64,000 nt of DNA from Marinarcus sediminis (GCF_048571275.1 NZ_CP182357.1:1116001-1180000); one strand, 5' to 3'. Positions 10,466-19,366 are shown, counted from the first letter of the stretch. Translations and numbers: made by a program. The notes: generated by a model not told the origin, from the sequence alone.

Positions 10466-11254
10466 ATGAATGCACAAGAGCAATTAACTTTAGAAGAGTT
10501 AAATCTTCAATTAAAAAAGAGAGTACAAGAAGAGTGCGCGAAAAATAGGCAAAAAGATAAAATGCTTTTTGCTCAAAATAAACTCGCTTCCATGGGTGAA
10601 ATGATTGAAAATATCGCTCACCAATGGAGACAGCCTTTGATGGAACTCTCTTCTATTTTGATGCAATTAGAAGCCAATATTCGATTAAAACAAGAACTTT
10701 CAAAAGAAGAAGTATTAAAAGCAATAGGGCAATCAAATGAGATAACCCGATACATGTCTGAAACCATTGATGACTTTAAAAACTTTTTCATAACCGACAA
10801 ACAAAAAGTTCAATTTCGAGCAACGGAACAGATTAATTTGTGTGTAGGAATTATTGGGAACAGCTTAAAAAAAGACAATATAAAACTTGAAATTTATGTG
10901 AAAAAAAATCCTTTGATTGAAGGGTATAAAAATGAATACACTCAAGTTTTAATCAACATTATCAACAATGCCTTTAAAATATTTTTAAAACGAGAGATCC
11001 CTAACCCTAAAATCATCATAACTATTAATGAAGATGAAGAGAGTTCTATTGTAACCATTCAAGATAATGCAGGTGGAATTCCAGAAGCAATTTTGGATAA
11101 AATCTTTGATCCATTCTTTACTCAAGATACACCAAAAGGGAGAGGTCTTGGGCTTTTTATGTCAAAACTGATTATAGAAAACAGCATGAAAGGTAAATTA
11201 AGCGTTCAAAACTATAATGATGGGGCAATTTTTACTGTACGTATTCCCAAATAA
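10466..11254 (+). CDS. Soluble sensor histidine kinase
   Basis: The 262-residue protein has no transmembrane segment and no recognisable input domain. An N-terminal helical stretch (about 1-45) leads into the phospho-acceptor region ENIAHQWRQPL (about 48-58, His52 the likely phosphorylation site). A C-terminal HATPase domain follows: N-box around INIINNAF, G1 box DNAGGIPEAI, F-box FDPFFT and G2 box GRGLGLFMSK. It would autophosphorylate and pass phosphate to a response regulator, but none is adjacent. It lies 37 bp after the giant adhesin, same strand, so a role in adhesin or biofilm control is possible but unproven. The ribosome binding site is weak (AAAGTAAC). Confidence 0.85.
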   Translation: MNAQEQLTLEELNLQLKKRVQEECAKNRQKDKMLFAQNKLASMGEMIENIAHQWRQPLMELSSILMQLEANIRLKQELSKEEVLKAIGQSNEITRYMSETIDDFKNFFITDKQKVQFRATEQINLCVGIIGNSLKKDNIKLEIYVKKNPLIEGYKNEYTQVLINIINNAFKIFLKREIPNPKIIITINEDEESSIVTIQDNAGGIPEAILDKIFDPFFTQDTPKGRGLGLFMSKLIIENSMKGKLSVQNYNDGAIFTVRIPK

Positions 11255-11295
11255 GCATTTCAACTCTTACCAAACTTCTTTAATCAAATTTTAGA

Positions 11296-11301
11296 TATAA
11301 T
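11296..11301 (+). promoter_or_regulatory. Candidate -10 box of tkt
   Basis: TATAAT lies 42 bp upstream of the tkt ATG, in an AT-rich gap between convergently unrelated genes. No clear -35 is seen, as is common for the Campylobacterota housekeeping sigma factor. A purine-rich site AATAGGAAAA precedes the start codon. Confidence 0.5.
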
Positions 11302-11343
11302 CGCAAATATTTAGAAAAACAAACACAAGAAAATAGGAAAAAT

Positions 11344-13254
11344 ATGTTAGACAAAAACTATCAACAACAAGCAGATACAATCAGATTTTTAGCTGCAGAC
11401 ATGGTACAAAGAGCAAACAGTGGACACCCAGGTGCACCTATGGGGCTTGCTGATATTGCCACCATTTTAAGCACGCATTTAAATGTAAATCCATCAAATT
11501 CAAAATGGTTAAACAGAGACAGATTGGTATTCAGTGGTGGTCATGCTACGGGATTGGTGTACTCTTTATTGCATCTTTGGGGATTTGATGTTACTGTTGA
11601 TGATATCAAAAACTTCAGACAATCGGGTTCTAAAACCCCAGGACATCCAGAATTTGGGCACACTCATGGCATTGAAATTACAACAGGACCATTGGGACAA
11701 GGGATTGCCAATGCGGTTGGTTTTGCTATGGCAGCAAAATATGCACAAAATCTTTTAGGTGATGATGTTATCAATCACAACGTATATTGTTTATGTGGTG
11801 ATGGTGATTTACAAGAGGGAATTTCCTATGAAGCGTGTTCAACTGCAGGACATCAAAAACTGGATAATTTGGTGATTATTTATGATTCAAATAACATTAC
11901 CATTGAAGGAAACACTGCAATTTCATGGAATGAAGATGTGGTCAAAAGATTTGAAGCGATGGATTTTGAAGTCATAGAGATTGATGGGCACAATTTTAAC
12001 GCCATTGATTCGGCATTAAACAGTGCTAAAAAATCAAATAGACCCGTTTTAATCAAAGCCAATACGGCCATTGGAAAAGGGGCTGCAACACTTGAGGGAA
12101 GCCATCATACGCATGGAGCACCTTTAGGCGACGAAGAGATTAAAGCCTCTAAAATTAAAGCAGGATTTAACCCAGATGAGAGTTTTGTAGTATCACCTGA
12201 AGTTAAAGCGGCTTTTGATAAAACACACCGTGGTCAAGCATTGGAAGAGGCATGGAATGAAAGCCTTACTGTAGATGTAAAAGCAAAAATCAAAGAACTT
12301 CAAAATCCCGATTTTGACTCAATTGTGTATCCTGATTTCAGTGAAGTGAAAAAAGTGGCAACAAGAGATTCAAACCATAAAATCTTAAATGCCATTGCTC
12401 AAAGTATTCCTGGATTTTTAGGGGGAAGTGCCGATTTGGCTCCGTCAAATAAAACAGAATTGCTTAATATGGGAGATTTCCCTCATGGAAGAAATATTCA
12501 CTTTGGAATTAAAGAGCATGCAATGGCTGCCATGAGTAATGCCATGAATTTATATGGATTGTTCAGAGTATTTTCTGCAACATTTTTTGTTTTTTCTGAT
12601 TATTTAAAACCAGCGGCAAGAATTGCGGCATTGGCAAGTATTCCTCAACATTTTATCTGGACACATGACAGTATTGGTGTGGGTGAAGATGGACCAACAC
12701 ATCAACCAATTGAACATTTGAGTCAATTTAGAGCCTTGCCTAATTTTTATGTTTTTAGACCAGCTGATGCAACTGAAAATGTAGATTCATGGAAAGTGGC
12801 ATTGAAATTAAATGCACCAACGGCATTTGTATGTTCACGACAAGGTTTAGAGACACTCAAACCTGAAAAAGCTTTTGGAGATGTCAGTAATGGGGGTTAT
12901 TTGATTAAGAAACGAGAAAATGCAACCGTAACTATTATGGCCAGTGGAAGTGAGTTAATGTTAGCACTTGCAACAGGTTGTTTATTAGAAAAAGAAGGAA
13001 TTCTTGCTAATATTGTCTCTGTTCCTTGTTATGACTTGTTTGTAGAACAAGATGAAGCCTATATCAATACAGTTATTGACAAAAATACCAAAGTATTTGC
13101 CGTTGAAGCTGCACGTGGTTTAGAGTATTACAAATTTGCAGATGTGGTTATTGGAATGGATACCTTTGGAGCAAGTGGTCCAGCGGATGAACTGTTTGAA
13201 GAGTTTGGTTTTACTCCCAATAAAATCAAAGCGAAAATTATAACTTCTTTATAA
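11344..13254 (+). CDS. tkt: Transketolase
   Basis: The 636-residue protein is a full-length thiamine-diphosphate-dependent transketolase, exchanging two-carbon units between ketose and aldose phosphates in the non-oxidative pentose phosphate pathway. Visible signatures are the N-terminal RANSGHPGAPMGLADIA, the substrate motif GPLGQGIANAVGFAMA, the cofactor motif GDGDLQEGISYEA...IIYDSNNITIEG, the Pyr-domain motif GIKEHAMAAMSNAM and DSIGVGEDGPTHQPIE. It stands alone with its own promoter-like box and a terminator hairpin after it. Transaldolase lies elsewhere in the window at 47253, so the two non-oxidative branch enzymes are not in one operon. The ATG is preceded by AGGAAAA. Confidence 0.97.
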   Translation: MLDKNYQQQADTIRFLAADMVQRANSGHPGAPMGLADIATILSTHLNVNPSNSKWLNRDRLVFSGGHATGLVYSLLHLWGFDVTVDDIKNFRQSGSKTPGHPEFGHTHGIEITTGPLGQGIANAVGFAMAAKYAQNLLGDDVINHNVYCLCGDGDLQEGISYEACSTAGHQKLDNLVIIYDSNNITIEGNTAISWNEDVVKRFEAMDFEVIEIDGHNFNAIDSALNSAKKSNRPVLIKANTAIGKGAATLEGSHHTHGAPLGDEEIKASKIKAGFNPDESFVVSPEVKAAFDKTHRGQALEEAWNESLTVDVKAKIKELQNPDFDSIVYPDFSEVKKVATRDSNHKILNAIAQSIPGFLGGSADLAPSNKTELLNMGDFPHGRNIHFGIKEHAMAAMSNAMNLYGLFRVFSATFFVFSDYLKPAARIAALASIPQHFIWTHDSIGVGEDGPTHQPIEHLSQFRALPNFYVFRPADATENVDSWKVALKLNAPTAFVCSRQGLETLKPEKAFGDVSNGGYLIKKRENATVTIMASGSELMLALATGCLLEKEGILANIVSVPCYDLFVEQDEAYINTVIDKNTKVFAVEAARGLEYYKFADVVIGMDTFGASGPADELFEEFGFTPNKIKAKIITSL

Positions 13255-13266
13255 AAACTGCTTTTT

Positions 13267-13292
13267 AAGTGTTGAGTTATGGCTCAACACTT
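13267..13292. terminator. Bidirectional terminator between tkt and the GlpM-like gene
   Basis: A 10-bp stem AAGTGTTGAG / CTCAACACTT encloses the loop TTATGG. It lies between convergent genes and touches the stop codon of the minus-strand gene, so it can serve both transcripts; the flanking tract toward tkt is AAAAAG when read on the minus strand. Confidence 0.7.
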
Positions 13293-13632
13293 ATATCATT
13301 ACTCTCTGCCAAACCAGTATTAAAATAAATGCCAGTATTACCCAAACAAGAGTTGAAATGGATAAATTTGCCCAAAGGGTAACTTTGTTGGCAAAAAAAT
13401 AGACGCTGATGAGATATCCCAAATAAGGTACAACAGAAAATATTCCAAACAGTGCTGTTACTTTTAACTCATTCTGCCCTTTTTCAAGACCCACAATGGT
13501 ATGTGCAATGAGTGCAAAAGTAGGAAAAAGGGGGACAAGCCCAGCAATATAATAGTTTTTTGTTTTTGCTAAAACAGACATAAGAATAACCATAAGTGCA
13601 CCAATGAGTGCTTTAAAAAGAAGTGAAGTCAT
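13291..13632 (-). CDS. GlpM-family membrane protein
   Basis: The 113-residue hydrophobic protein has about four transmembrane segments. The central sequence KTKNYYIAGLVPLFPTFALIAH is highly characteristic of the GlpM family (first described in Pseudomonas aeruginosa, where it affects alginate synthesis). The molecular function of the family is unknown. It lies 18 bp downstream of a membrane histidine kinase on the same strand and may be cotranscribed with it. Length matches the family (about 110 residues). Confidence 0.75.
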   Translation of the reverse strand: MTSLLFKALIGALMVILMSVLAKTKNYYIAGLVPLFPTFALIAHTIVGLEKGQNELKVTALFGIFSVVPYLGYLISVYFFANKVTLWANLSISTLVWVILAFILILVWQRVMI

Positions 13633-13650
13633 GTGGGTTATCCTTTTGAT

Positions 13651-15429
13651 TTATTCATATTGAAGTGGCAGTTCAATAATCATGGTTGCCCCAAAATGGT
13701 TTGTATCATCAACCGTGAATACTCTGTTTTCATTGTATATTTTACCATTAAAATGTTTGGTGATGATTTCATTGGACATATACAGGCCAATTCCTGTTCC
13801 TTGACTTTGGTGTTTTGTTGTAAAATATGGATCAAATATTTTTGTATTATTCTCTTCCTCAACACCACCTGCATTATCATGAAATTCAATCACAATGGTT
13901 CGAGCTTTTTTAAAGAGTTGAATTAAAACAACTTTTTCTTGAATATTACGTTCAATAAGAATATCTTTGGCATTGTTCAAGATATTGATAAAGACTTGTG
14001 AAAGTTCACCTTTAAAACCATGAAAATTTAGGCTGTTGTCTAATTCAAAAATAACTTGAATATCATTTGACTTATACAGCGCTTGGATAATTCGGTAGGT
14101 ATCGTGAATGTTTTTAGCAATATTAAATACATCTTTTTGTTTATCTCGTTTGAAAAATGTTCTAAAGTCATCAATGGTTTCAGAGAGGTATTGTGTGTTG
14201 TGTATGATTCCATTGGTTAATTCAAAAAAGTCTTCTTGATTTAAGGATTCAAATTCATATTTTATTTGCAAACCGCTTGCGGCTGTTGAAATAGCAGAGA
14301 GGGGTTGTCTCCATTGGTGAGCAATATTTCCAATCATTTCCCCCATTGCAACCAACTTACTTTGGTTTGCCAATTGTAAATCTTTGTTTCGGCTGTTTCT
14401 TATTTCTAATTCAATTCTCTCTTCAAGTTCGATATTGTGTTTGATTAAAAAGGCATTGATAGACTCTTCTTCTTTCTTTTTTAAATAAAAATAGATAAAA
14501 CATATGGCAAAGATGGATATGGCAAAAATACTGAGGATGATGATTTTCGACATAAGAATAAAGGAGTCCATCTGGGAAGTTTTAATCTCTTTGAGATTGT
14601 GAAAAAGCACAAATGTTGCCATAAGTTCACCATCAACATTAAACTCTTTATGAAAACTGATAAAATAGTTGTTCTGTATTGTATAACCATCTTGATTCCA
14701 AAATTTTTCGGCACCTTGCTCTTTCATGAAATTTAAAATATCCTCTTTTATGTATAAGTTTGCTACATAATAGTCGTCAATAAAGAGTTTTGTAAAAGGT
14801 TTTTTAAATTGACTTTTATATTTTTTATCTACCAAAATAATTGATTCACTGCCATTTTGTTGGAGTTTTTTGGTAATAGAACTGAAGTGGCTTATGATTT
14901 CAACATGGCCTAAAAACTTCGTGTCTTCAAAAATTGGTACCATTGCTTTGAAAGTCATATCAAATCTTCCAACGCTGATGGTTGTCATATTTTGAGGTTT
15001 TTTAATCATTTGGGCAATGTCTTTTCTTACTTTTAAAAGAGAATCCCCTTTTTGGGGTGTCCAACTTCGATATTGGCTTATTCCATCTGAACTGACAATA
15101 TGAATCCAAACATTCTTATAATCACTGTATTGTTTTAATAAAGGGGAGAGAGCATCCAGTTTTAAGTTTGAAAAATCTCTGGTGATTAAAGCATTTTTGA
15201 TATGTTCATCTTGAGATAAAATGAGTGCCAAGGTAAGTGTGGTGTTTTTTTTGTCGCTGATTAAGTTGGTAATTCGATTTTCATTTTCAATAACTTTTGT
15301 GGAATAAACATTATTTTGTATATCTTCAATTTTTTGAAATAAAAAGAGTCCCGATCCCAGTAAAAAAAGCAAAGAGATGAGGATAAGCAGTTGTATTATT
15401 ATCGTGATTCTGTTTTTTATTATAAGCAT
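13651..15429 (-). CDS. Membrane sensor histidine kinase with periplasmic Cache-like domain
   Basis: The 592-residue protein has a first transmembrane helix (about 9-31), a large periplasmic region of about 260 residues resembling a double Cache/dimeric sensor, and a second helix (about 293-315). A coiled-coil linker follows, then HisKA-type motif GEMIGNIAHQWRQPLSAIST and HATPase motifs INILNNAKDI (N), FHDNAGGVEEE (G1), IFDPYFTT (F) and GTGIGLYMSNEII (G2). It should sense an extracellular ligand and phosphorylate an unlinked response regulator; none is nearby. The kinase core resembles the soluble kinase at 10466. It is divergent from arsR with a 126-bp gap holding the arsR operator. Confidence 0.9.
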   Translation of the reverse strand: MLIIKNRITIIIQLLILISLLFLLGSGLFLFQKIEDIQNNVYSTKVIENENRITNLISDKKNTTLTLALILSQDEHIKNALITRDFSNLKLDALSPLLKQYSDYKNVWIHIVSSDGISQYRSWTPQKGDSLLKVRKDIAQMIKKPQNMTTISVGRFDMTFKAMVPIFEDTKFLGHVEIISHFSSITKKLQQNGSESIILVDKKYKSQFKKPFTKLFIDDYYVANLYIKEDILNFMKEQGAEKFWNQDGYTIQNNYFISFHKEFNVDGELMATFVLFHNLKEIKTSQMDSFILMSKIIILSIFAISIFAICFIYFYLKKKEEESINAFLIKHNIELEERIELEIRNSRNKDLQLANQSKLVAMGEMIGNIAHQWRQPLSAISTAASGLQIKYEFESLNQEDFFELTNGIIHNTQYLSETIDDFRTFFKRDKQKDVFNIAKNIHDTYRIIQALYKSNDIQVIFELDNSLNFHGFKGELSQVFINILNNAKDILIERNIQEKVVLIQLFKKARTIVIEFHDNAGGVEEENNTKIFDPYFTTKHQSQGTGIGLYMSNEIITKHFNGKIYNENRVFTVDDTNHFGATMIIELPLQYE

Positions 15430-15480
15430 TTGAGGATTATATCCAATGCATCCTTTAGCAATAACTTTAAAATAAGTATT

Positions 15481-15506
15481 AATATATCAATATATGTTGA
15501 TATATT
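15481..15506. promoter_or_regulatory. Palindromic ArsR operator upstream of arsR
   Basis: A perfect 10-bp inverted repeat, AATATATCAA-N6-TTGATATATT, lies 50 bp before the arsR start. The core ATCAA-N6-TTGAT matches the usual layout of ArsR/SmtB-family operators. It is the only clear palindrome in the gap, so autoregulation of the arsenic operon by ArsR is the straightforward inference. Confidence 0.8.
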
Positions 15507-15555
15507 AATTAATTTGTGATAAACTACGTATTCAGTTCAATGAGTAGGAGAGAAA

Positions 15556-15876
15556 ATGGATGTTTTTTTAAAATCAGTCAGTGCATTAAACGATGAAACA
15601 CGTATAAAACTGCTTAAATTTATACAAATTAATGGTGAAGTGTGTGTGTGTGATTTGGAAAATTCATTTGATATGATTCAATCAAGACTCTCAAGACATC
15701 TGAAAATTCTAAAAGAAGCGGGGTTTTTAAAAGTGAATCGAGTTGGACGATGGGCCTATTATGAGATTCGTTCCCCCTTGGACATGTTTAGGCAAGCGTG
15801 TTTAAAAGAAATTATCTGTTTAGAGTTAGCGTTACCCACTTTGAAAAAAGTGTGCTCTAAAAAAGAGATGGATTAA
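15556..15876 (+). CDS. arsR: ArsR-family arsenic-responsive repressor
   Basis: The 106-residue winged-helix protein has the helix-turn-helix around FDMIQSRLSRHLKILKEAG and the wing GRWAYYEI. The GEVCVCDLE sequence is the cysteine pair (CVC) of the classical ArsR As(III)-binding site, so it should release DNA on binding arsenite. A good binding site (GTAGGAGAGAAA) precedes the ATG. It is the first gene of a six-gene arsenic operon and its stop lies one base before arsB. The operator upstream (15481) supports autorepression. Confidence 0.93.
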   Translation: MDVFLKSVSALNDETRIKLLKFIQINGEVCVCDLENSFDMIQSRLSRHLKILKEAGFLKVNRVGRWAYYEIRSPLDMFRQACLKEIICLELALPTLKKVCSKKEMD

Positions 15877-15877
15877 T

Positions 15878-17128
15878 ATGTTAAGTGCAACACTTATTTT
15901 TATTATTACATTGTTTTTTGTCATTACACAACCCAAAAATTTACAAATTGGAACAACTGCAATGATTGGGGCAATAGTCGCTTTGAGTTTAGGCGTGGTG
16001 AGTTTAAATGACGTGCTGATAGTCAGCAATATTGTTTGGGATGCAACACTCTCTTTTGTGGGAATTATTATCTTATCAATGGTGTTAGATGAAATTGGTT
16101 TTTTTGAATGGGCGGCTTTGAAAATGGCAAAATTTTCTCAAGGCAATGGTTTAAGAATGTTTATCTATTCTATTTTATTGGGTGCCTTTGTTTCAGCACT
16201 TTTTGCCAATGATGGAGCAGCTCTTATTTTAACCCCCATTTTATTGGCAAAAATGCGGATACTGCAACTGAATGTAAAATCCATTGTGGCATTTTTGCTT
16301 GCAGGAGGATTCATCAGCGACAGCGCCTCGTTGCCTTTGGTGTTTTCCAATTTAACCAATATTGTTACGGCAAACTATTTTCATATAGGTTTTGGCGAAT
16401 ATATGGCCAATATGTTTCTCCCTTATGTGGTCAGTGTGGCAGTTTCAGTACTCTTTTTGTGGCTTTTTTTGCGAAAAGATATTCCAAAACATGTGGATAT
16501 TCGTTTGTTAAAAGAGCCTAAAAGTGTGATTAAAAACATGACACTTTTTTATATTGCATGGCTGTTTTTAGCGCTGCTTTTAGTGGGGTATTTTATAGGA
16601 GATGCCTATGATTTGCCCGTGAGTGTTTTTGCTTTTGGTGGGGGAGTGTTGTTTTTAATTATTGCCACATATTTTAAAACCGTTGAACCTTTACATATTA
16701 TCAAAGAGGCACCTTGGCAAGTGGTTTGGTTCAGTATTGGACTTTATATTGTGGTATATGGACTTAAAAATGCAGGATTGACAGACCATTTGGAACTCAT
16801 TTTAAAAGAGTTGAGTTTGCAAGGCGATACGGTTGCTATTGTAGGTACGGGTTTTATTGCAGCATTTTTAAGTGCCATTATGAACAACATGCCAACGGTG
16901 ATGATTATGGATATTGCCTTAACCAATATTCCCAATGATGCATTGGCGTATGCCAATATTATTGGGTGCAACTTGGGACCAAAAATGACCCCTTTTGGCT
17001 CTTTGGCAACTCTGTTGTGGCTTCATGTTTTGGCTAAAAAGGGCATTAAAATCAGTTTTGCACAATACTCAAAATTTGGGTTACTAATCACACCTCCAGT
17101 ACTTTTACTTGTACTGTTGGCATTGTAG
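15878..17128 (+). CDS. arsB: Arsenite efflux pump, ArsB/NhaD superfamily
   Basis: The 416-residue polytopic membrane protein (about 10-12 helices) has ArsB/NhaD-type features: the half-membrane segment FANDGAALILTPILLA after the first helices, SDSASLPLVFSNLTNIVTANYF, and near the C-terminus NNMPTVMIMDIAL and GCNLGPKMTPFGSLATLLW. It should export arsenite (or antimonite) from the cytoplasm. Length fits ArsB (about 420-430). The gene directly follows arsR (one base between stop and start) and precedes mntP by 9 bp. Confidence 0.92.
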   Translation: MLSATLIFIITLFFVITQPKNLQIGTTAMIGAIVALSLGVVSLNDVLIVSNIVWDATLSFVGIIILSMVLDEIGFFEWAALKMAKFSQGNGLRMFIYSILLGAFVSALFANDGAALILTPILLAKMRILQLNVKSIVAFLLAGGFISDSASLPLVFSNLTNIVTANYFHIGFGEYMANMFLPYVVSVAVSVLFLWLFLRKDIPKHVDIRLLKEPKSVIKNMTLFYIAWLFLALLLVGYFIGDAYDLPVSVFAFGGGVLFLIIATYFKTVEPLHIIKEAPWQVVWFSIGLYIVVYGLKNAGLTDHLELILKELSLQGDTVAIVGTGFIAAFLSAIMNNMPTVMIMDIALTNIPNDALAYANIIGCNLGPKMTPFGSLATLLWLHVLAKKGIKISFAQYSKFGLLITPPVLLLVLLAL

Positions 17129-17137
17129 GAGAAATTT

Positions 17138-17689
17138 TTGGAAATTATTTTAATTGCCATTGCTTTGGCAATGGACAGTGTGGCAGTTTCTATTGCCAGT
17201 GGAAGTAAGTATAAGAGTATAGATTTTTTAAGTGCCCTTAAAATTGCGTTATTCTTTGGTCTTTTTCAAGGAATAATGCCACTCATTGGCTACTATATGG
17301 GAGGTTTATTTGCCTCTTTTGTGAACAGTTTTGATCACTTTATCGCTTTTGCCATTTTGGTATTTTTAGGATACAAAATGATTAAGGAAGCCATGGAAGA
17401 TGATTTTGAAGATGAGATAAAAGATTTAAAAAACAAAACATTGTTGATTTTGGCGATTGCTACAAGTATCGATGCTCTTGCCATTGGTATAACTTTTTCA
17501 TTTGATGTTATTGATATATGGTATGCTGTAAGTGTGATTACGTTAATTACCTTTGTTTTATGTGTGATTGCTGTGTATATTGGAAAAAAATTGGGTGGCT
17601 TTTTAGAAGATAAAGCGGAATATTTAGGTGGAATTATCTTAATTATTTTAGGATTTAAGATTCTATTGAGTGGTTTGAATATAATTTAA
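17138..17689 (+). CDS. mntP: MntP-family manganese efflux protein
   Basis: The 183-residue protein has six hydrophobic helices in two similar halves. Each half carries an acidic membrane motif, AMDSVAVSIASG (about 11-22) and ATSIDALAIGITF (about 108-120), typical of MntP (YebN), which exports Mn(II). The start is TTG at 17138, chosen because AGGAGA lies 5 bp upstream and no ATG is available. It sits inside the arsenic operon between arsB and arsC, an unusual companion. Either manganese export is coordinated with arsenic stress, or the protein moves another ion in this setting. Confidence 0.88.
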   Translation: MEIILIAIALAMDSVAVSIASGSKYKSIDFLSALKIALFFGLFQGIMPLIGYYMGGLFASFVNSFDHFIAFAILVFLGYKMIKEAMEDDFEDEIKDLKNKTLLILAIATSIDALAIGITFSFDVIDIWYAVSVITLITFVLCVIAVYIGKKLGGFLEDKAEYLGGIILIILGFKILLSGLNII

Positions 17690-17698
17690 GGAAAAAAG

Positions 17699-18103
17699 AT
17701 GCAGAAAAAAGTTTTGATTTTATGTACAGGAAATTCGTGTCGAAGTATTATTGCAGAAGCGTTGATTAATGCACAATTAGAAGGTATCACCGCTGAAAGT
17801 TCTGGGGTAAAAGCCAGTGGAAAAGTCAATGTCAATGCCCAAAAGCTGTTGGAACAAAAAGGAATCTGGAAAAAAGAGTATCACTCAAAAACATTGGATA
17901 AGGTCATTGACAATGCGTATGATTTGGTTGTAACTGTATGTGACCATGCCAAAGAAGCGTGTCCCATGTTTCCTAAAAAAGTTCAAGTGTTGCATGTGGG
18001 ATTTGAAGATCCTGATGGAAAAGGTTTTGAAGCATTTGAAGAGATTTATAACCAAATAGAAGAGAAACTTCTGCCTGAAGTTCAAAGAGCATTGGGGGTA
18101 TAA
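17699..18103 (+). CDS. arsC: Arsenate reductase, low-molecular-weight phosphatase type (thioredoxin-coupled)
   Basis: The 134-residue protein carries the CX5R phosphate loop CTGNSCR (Cys9 to Arg15) and the paired cysteines Cys81 and Cys88 in TVCDHAKEACP, the arrangement of the Staphylococcus pI258-type ArsC. It reduces arsenate to arsenite through a cysteine relay regenerated by thioredoxin. The small CxxC protein at the operon end could serve as its electron donor. The stop overlaps the arsP start (TAATG), indicating translational coupling. Confidence 0.95.
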   Translation: MQKKVLILCTGNSCRSIIAEALINAQLEGITAESSGVKASGKVNVNAQKLLEQKGIWKKEYHSKTLDKVIDNAYDLVVTVCDHAKEACPMFPKKVQVLHVGFEDPDGKGFEAFEEIYNQIEEKLLPEVQRALGV

Positions 18104-19065
18104 TGTTTTATTATTGGGAAAAACTTGTAGATTATCTGGTTTATTCACTCTTGCAGCTGGATAAAACCAGCCATTTGGCACAAGCGATACACTTTTTTAT
18201 TTTTGATGTCATCAAGATTTGGGTTTTACTGCTTTTGATTATTTTTGTGGTCTCTTATTTAAGAACACACTTTAATACAGAATACGTTCGAGCCTATTTG
18301 CAAGGAAAATCACAATTTACAGGCAATATCTTAGCTTCTCTTTTTGGTATTATCACGCCATTTTGCTCTTGCAGTGCAATTCCTTTGTTTTTGGGTTTCA
18401 TTCAAGCGAGAATTCCCATTGGAGTTACGTTCTCTTTTTTGATTTCAAGTCCCATGAACAATGAAATTGCCATTGCATTGCTTTTTGGTTTGTTTGGTTG
18501 GAAAATCACGGCTGTTTATATCGGTTTTGGTCTATTGGTGGCTATTTTTGGCGGATATTTCATAGGGAAAATGAAGTGTGAGAAATATATTTTATTGGAT
18601 GTAAAACCCATGGAGGGAGAGTTGAATGAAGTTAAAATCAAACTCAATGTGCAACAACGAGCCAAAGAAGCTTGGAATTATACTTGTGATATTTTCCAAA
18701 AAATCTATATTTATGTGCTCATTGGAGTAGGCATTGGTGCTTTTATTCATGGGTATATTCCTGCAGATTTTATAGCACAATACGCAGGAGCTGATAATCC
18801 TTTTGCTGTATTAATAGCTGTACTTATGGGAATTCCTATGTACAGCAATGCCGCAGGGATGATGCCTTTGGTCGAGGTGCTAACGGAAAAAGGGATGTTA
18901 CTTGGAACCGCATTGTCATTTATGATGGCAGTAACGGCTTTGAGTCTTCCTGAAGCGATGATATTAAAAAGAATTTTACACGTTAAATTGATTGGAATAT
19001 TTTTTGGAATTGTTGGTTTGGGTATTATTATGATTGGTTATGTGTTTAATTTTATTTTGACATAA
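18103..19065 (+). CDS. arsP: ArsP-family permease (organoarsenical efflux)
   Basis: The 320-residue membrane protein of the ArsP/DUF318 permease family has about eight helices. Diagnostic sequences are GIITPFCSCSAIPLFLGF (cysteine pair, about 87-104), SFLISSPMNNEIAIALL and, in the second half, GIPMYSNAAGMMPLVEVL. In Campylobacter jejuni ArsP exports trivalent organoarsenicals such as methylarsenite and reduced roxarsone, so the operon can probably deal with both inorganic and organic arsenic. Start ATG overlaps the arsC stop by one base. Confidence 0.9.
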   Translation: MFYYWEKLVDYLVYSLLQLDKTSHLAQAIHFFIFDVIKIWVLLLLIIFVVSYLRTHFNTEYVRAYLQGKSQFTGNILASLFGIITPFCSCSAIPLFLGFIQARIPIGVTFSFLISSPMNNEIAIALLFGLFGWKITAVYIGFGLLVAIFGGYFIGKMKCEKYILLDVKPMEGELNEVKIKLNVQQRAKEAWNYTCDIFQKIYIYVLIGVGIGAFIHGYIPADFIAQYAGADNPFAVLIAVLMGIPMYSNAAGMMPLVEVLTEKGMLLGTALSFMMAVTALSLPEAMILKRILHVKLIGIFFGIVGLGIIMIGYVFNFILT

Positions 19066-19087
19066 AAAAGTCATCTAAGGAGTAGAG

Positions 19088-19321
19088 ATGAAAATAGAGA
19101 TTTTAGGCACAGGATGTGCAAAGTGTAAGGCTTTGGAAGAAGCTGTTAAACAAGCTGTCGCAAGAATTGGTGGTTTTCATGAAGTCAAAAAAGTAGAAGA
19201 TGTAGTTGAAATCATGAATTATGGTGTTATGAGTACGCCAGCTTTAGTTGTAGATGGTGTGGTTAAAAGTACAGGAAAACTGTTAAGTATAGAAGATATT
19301 GTTGAACTTTTAAGCAAATAA
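19088..19321 (+). CDS. Small thioredoxin-like redox protein (redox-active disulfide protein 2 type)
   Basis: The 77-residue thioredoxin-fold protein has a CAKC active site (Cys10-Cys13) after the motif ILGTGCAKC and the cis-Pro loop MSTPALVVDG. This family (MTH895/TM0996-like) is often the last gene of ars operons with ArsP. It most likely passes electrons to ArsC or handles thiols bound to arsenic; the role is inferred from context. It is preceded by AAGGAG and followed by a terminator. Confidence 0.85.
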   Translation: MKIEILGTGCAKCKALEEAVKQAVARIGGFHEVKKVEDVVEIMNYGVMSTPALVVDGVVKSTGKLLSIEDIVELLSK

Positions 19322-19330
19322 TTTTCAAAC

Positions 19331-19360
19331 TTTTATGAAGTGATGTATCGCTTCATAAAA
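19331..19360. terminator. Terminator between the ars operon and glnD
   Basis: TTTTATGAAG and CTTCATAAAA form a 10-bp stem, which can extend inward through TGAT/ATCG with a GT wobble. The arms carry their own T- and A-tracts, so the hairpin can end transcription from both convergent operons. Confidence 0.75.
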
Positions 19361-19366
19361 GATGAA

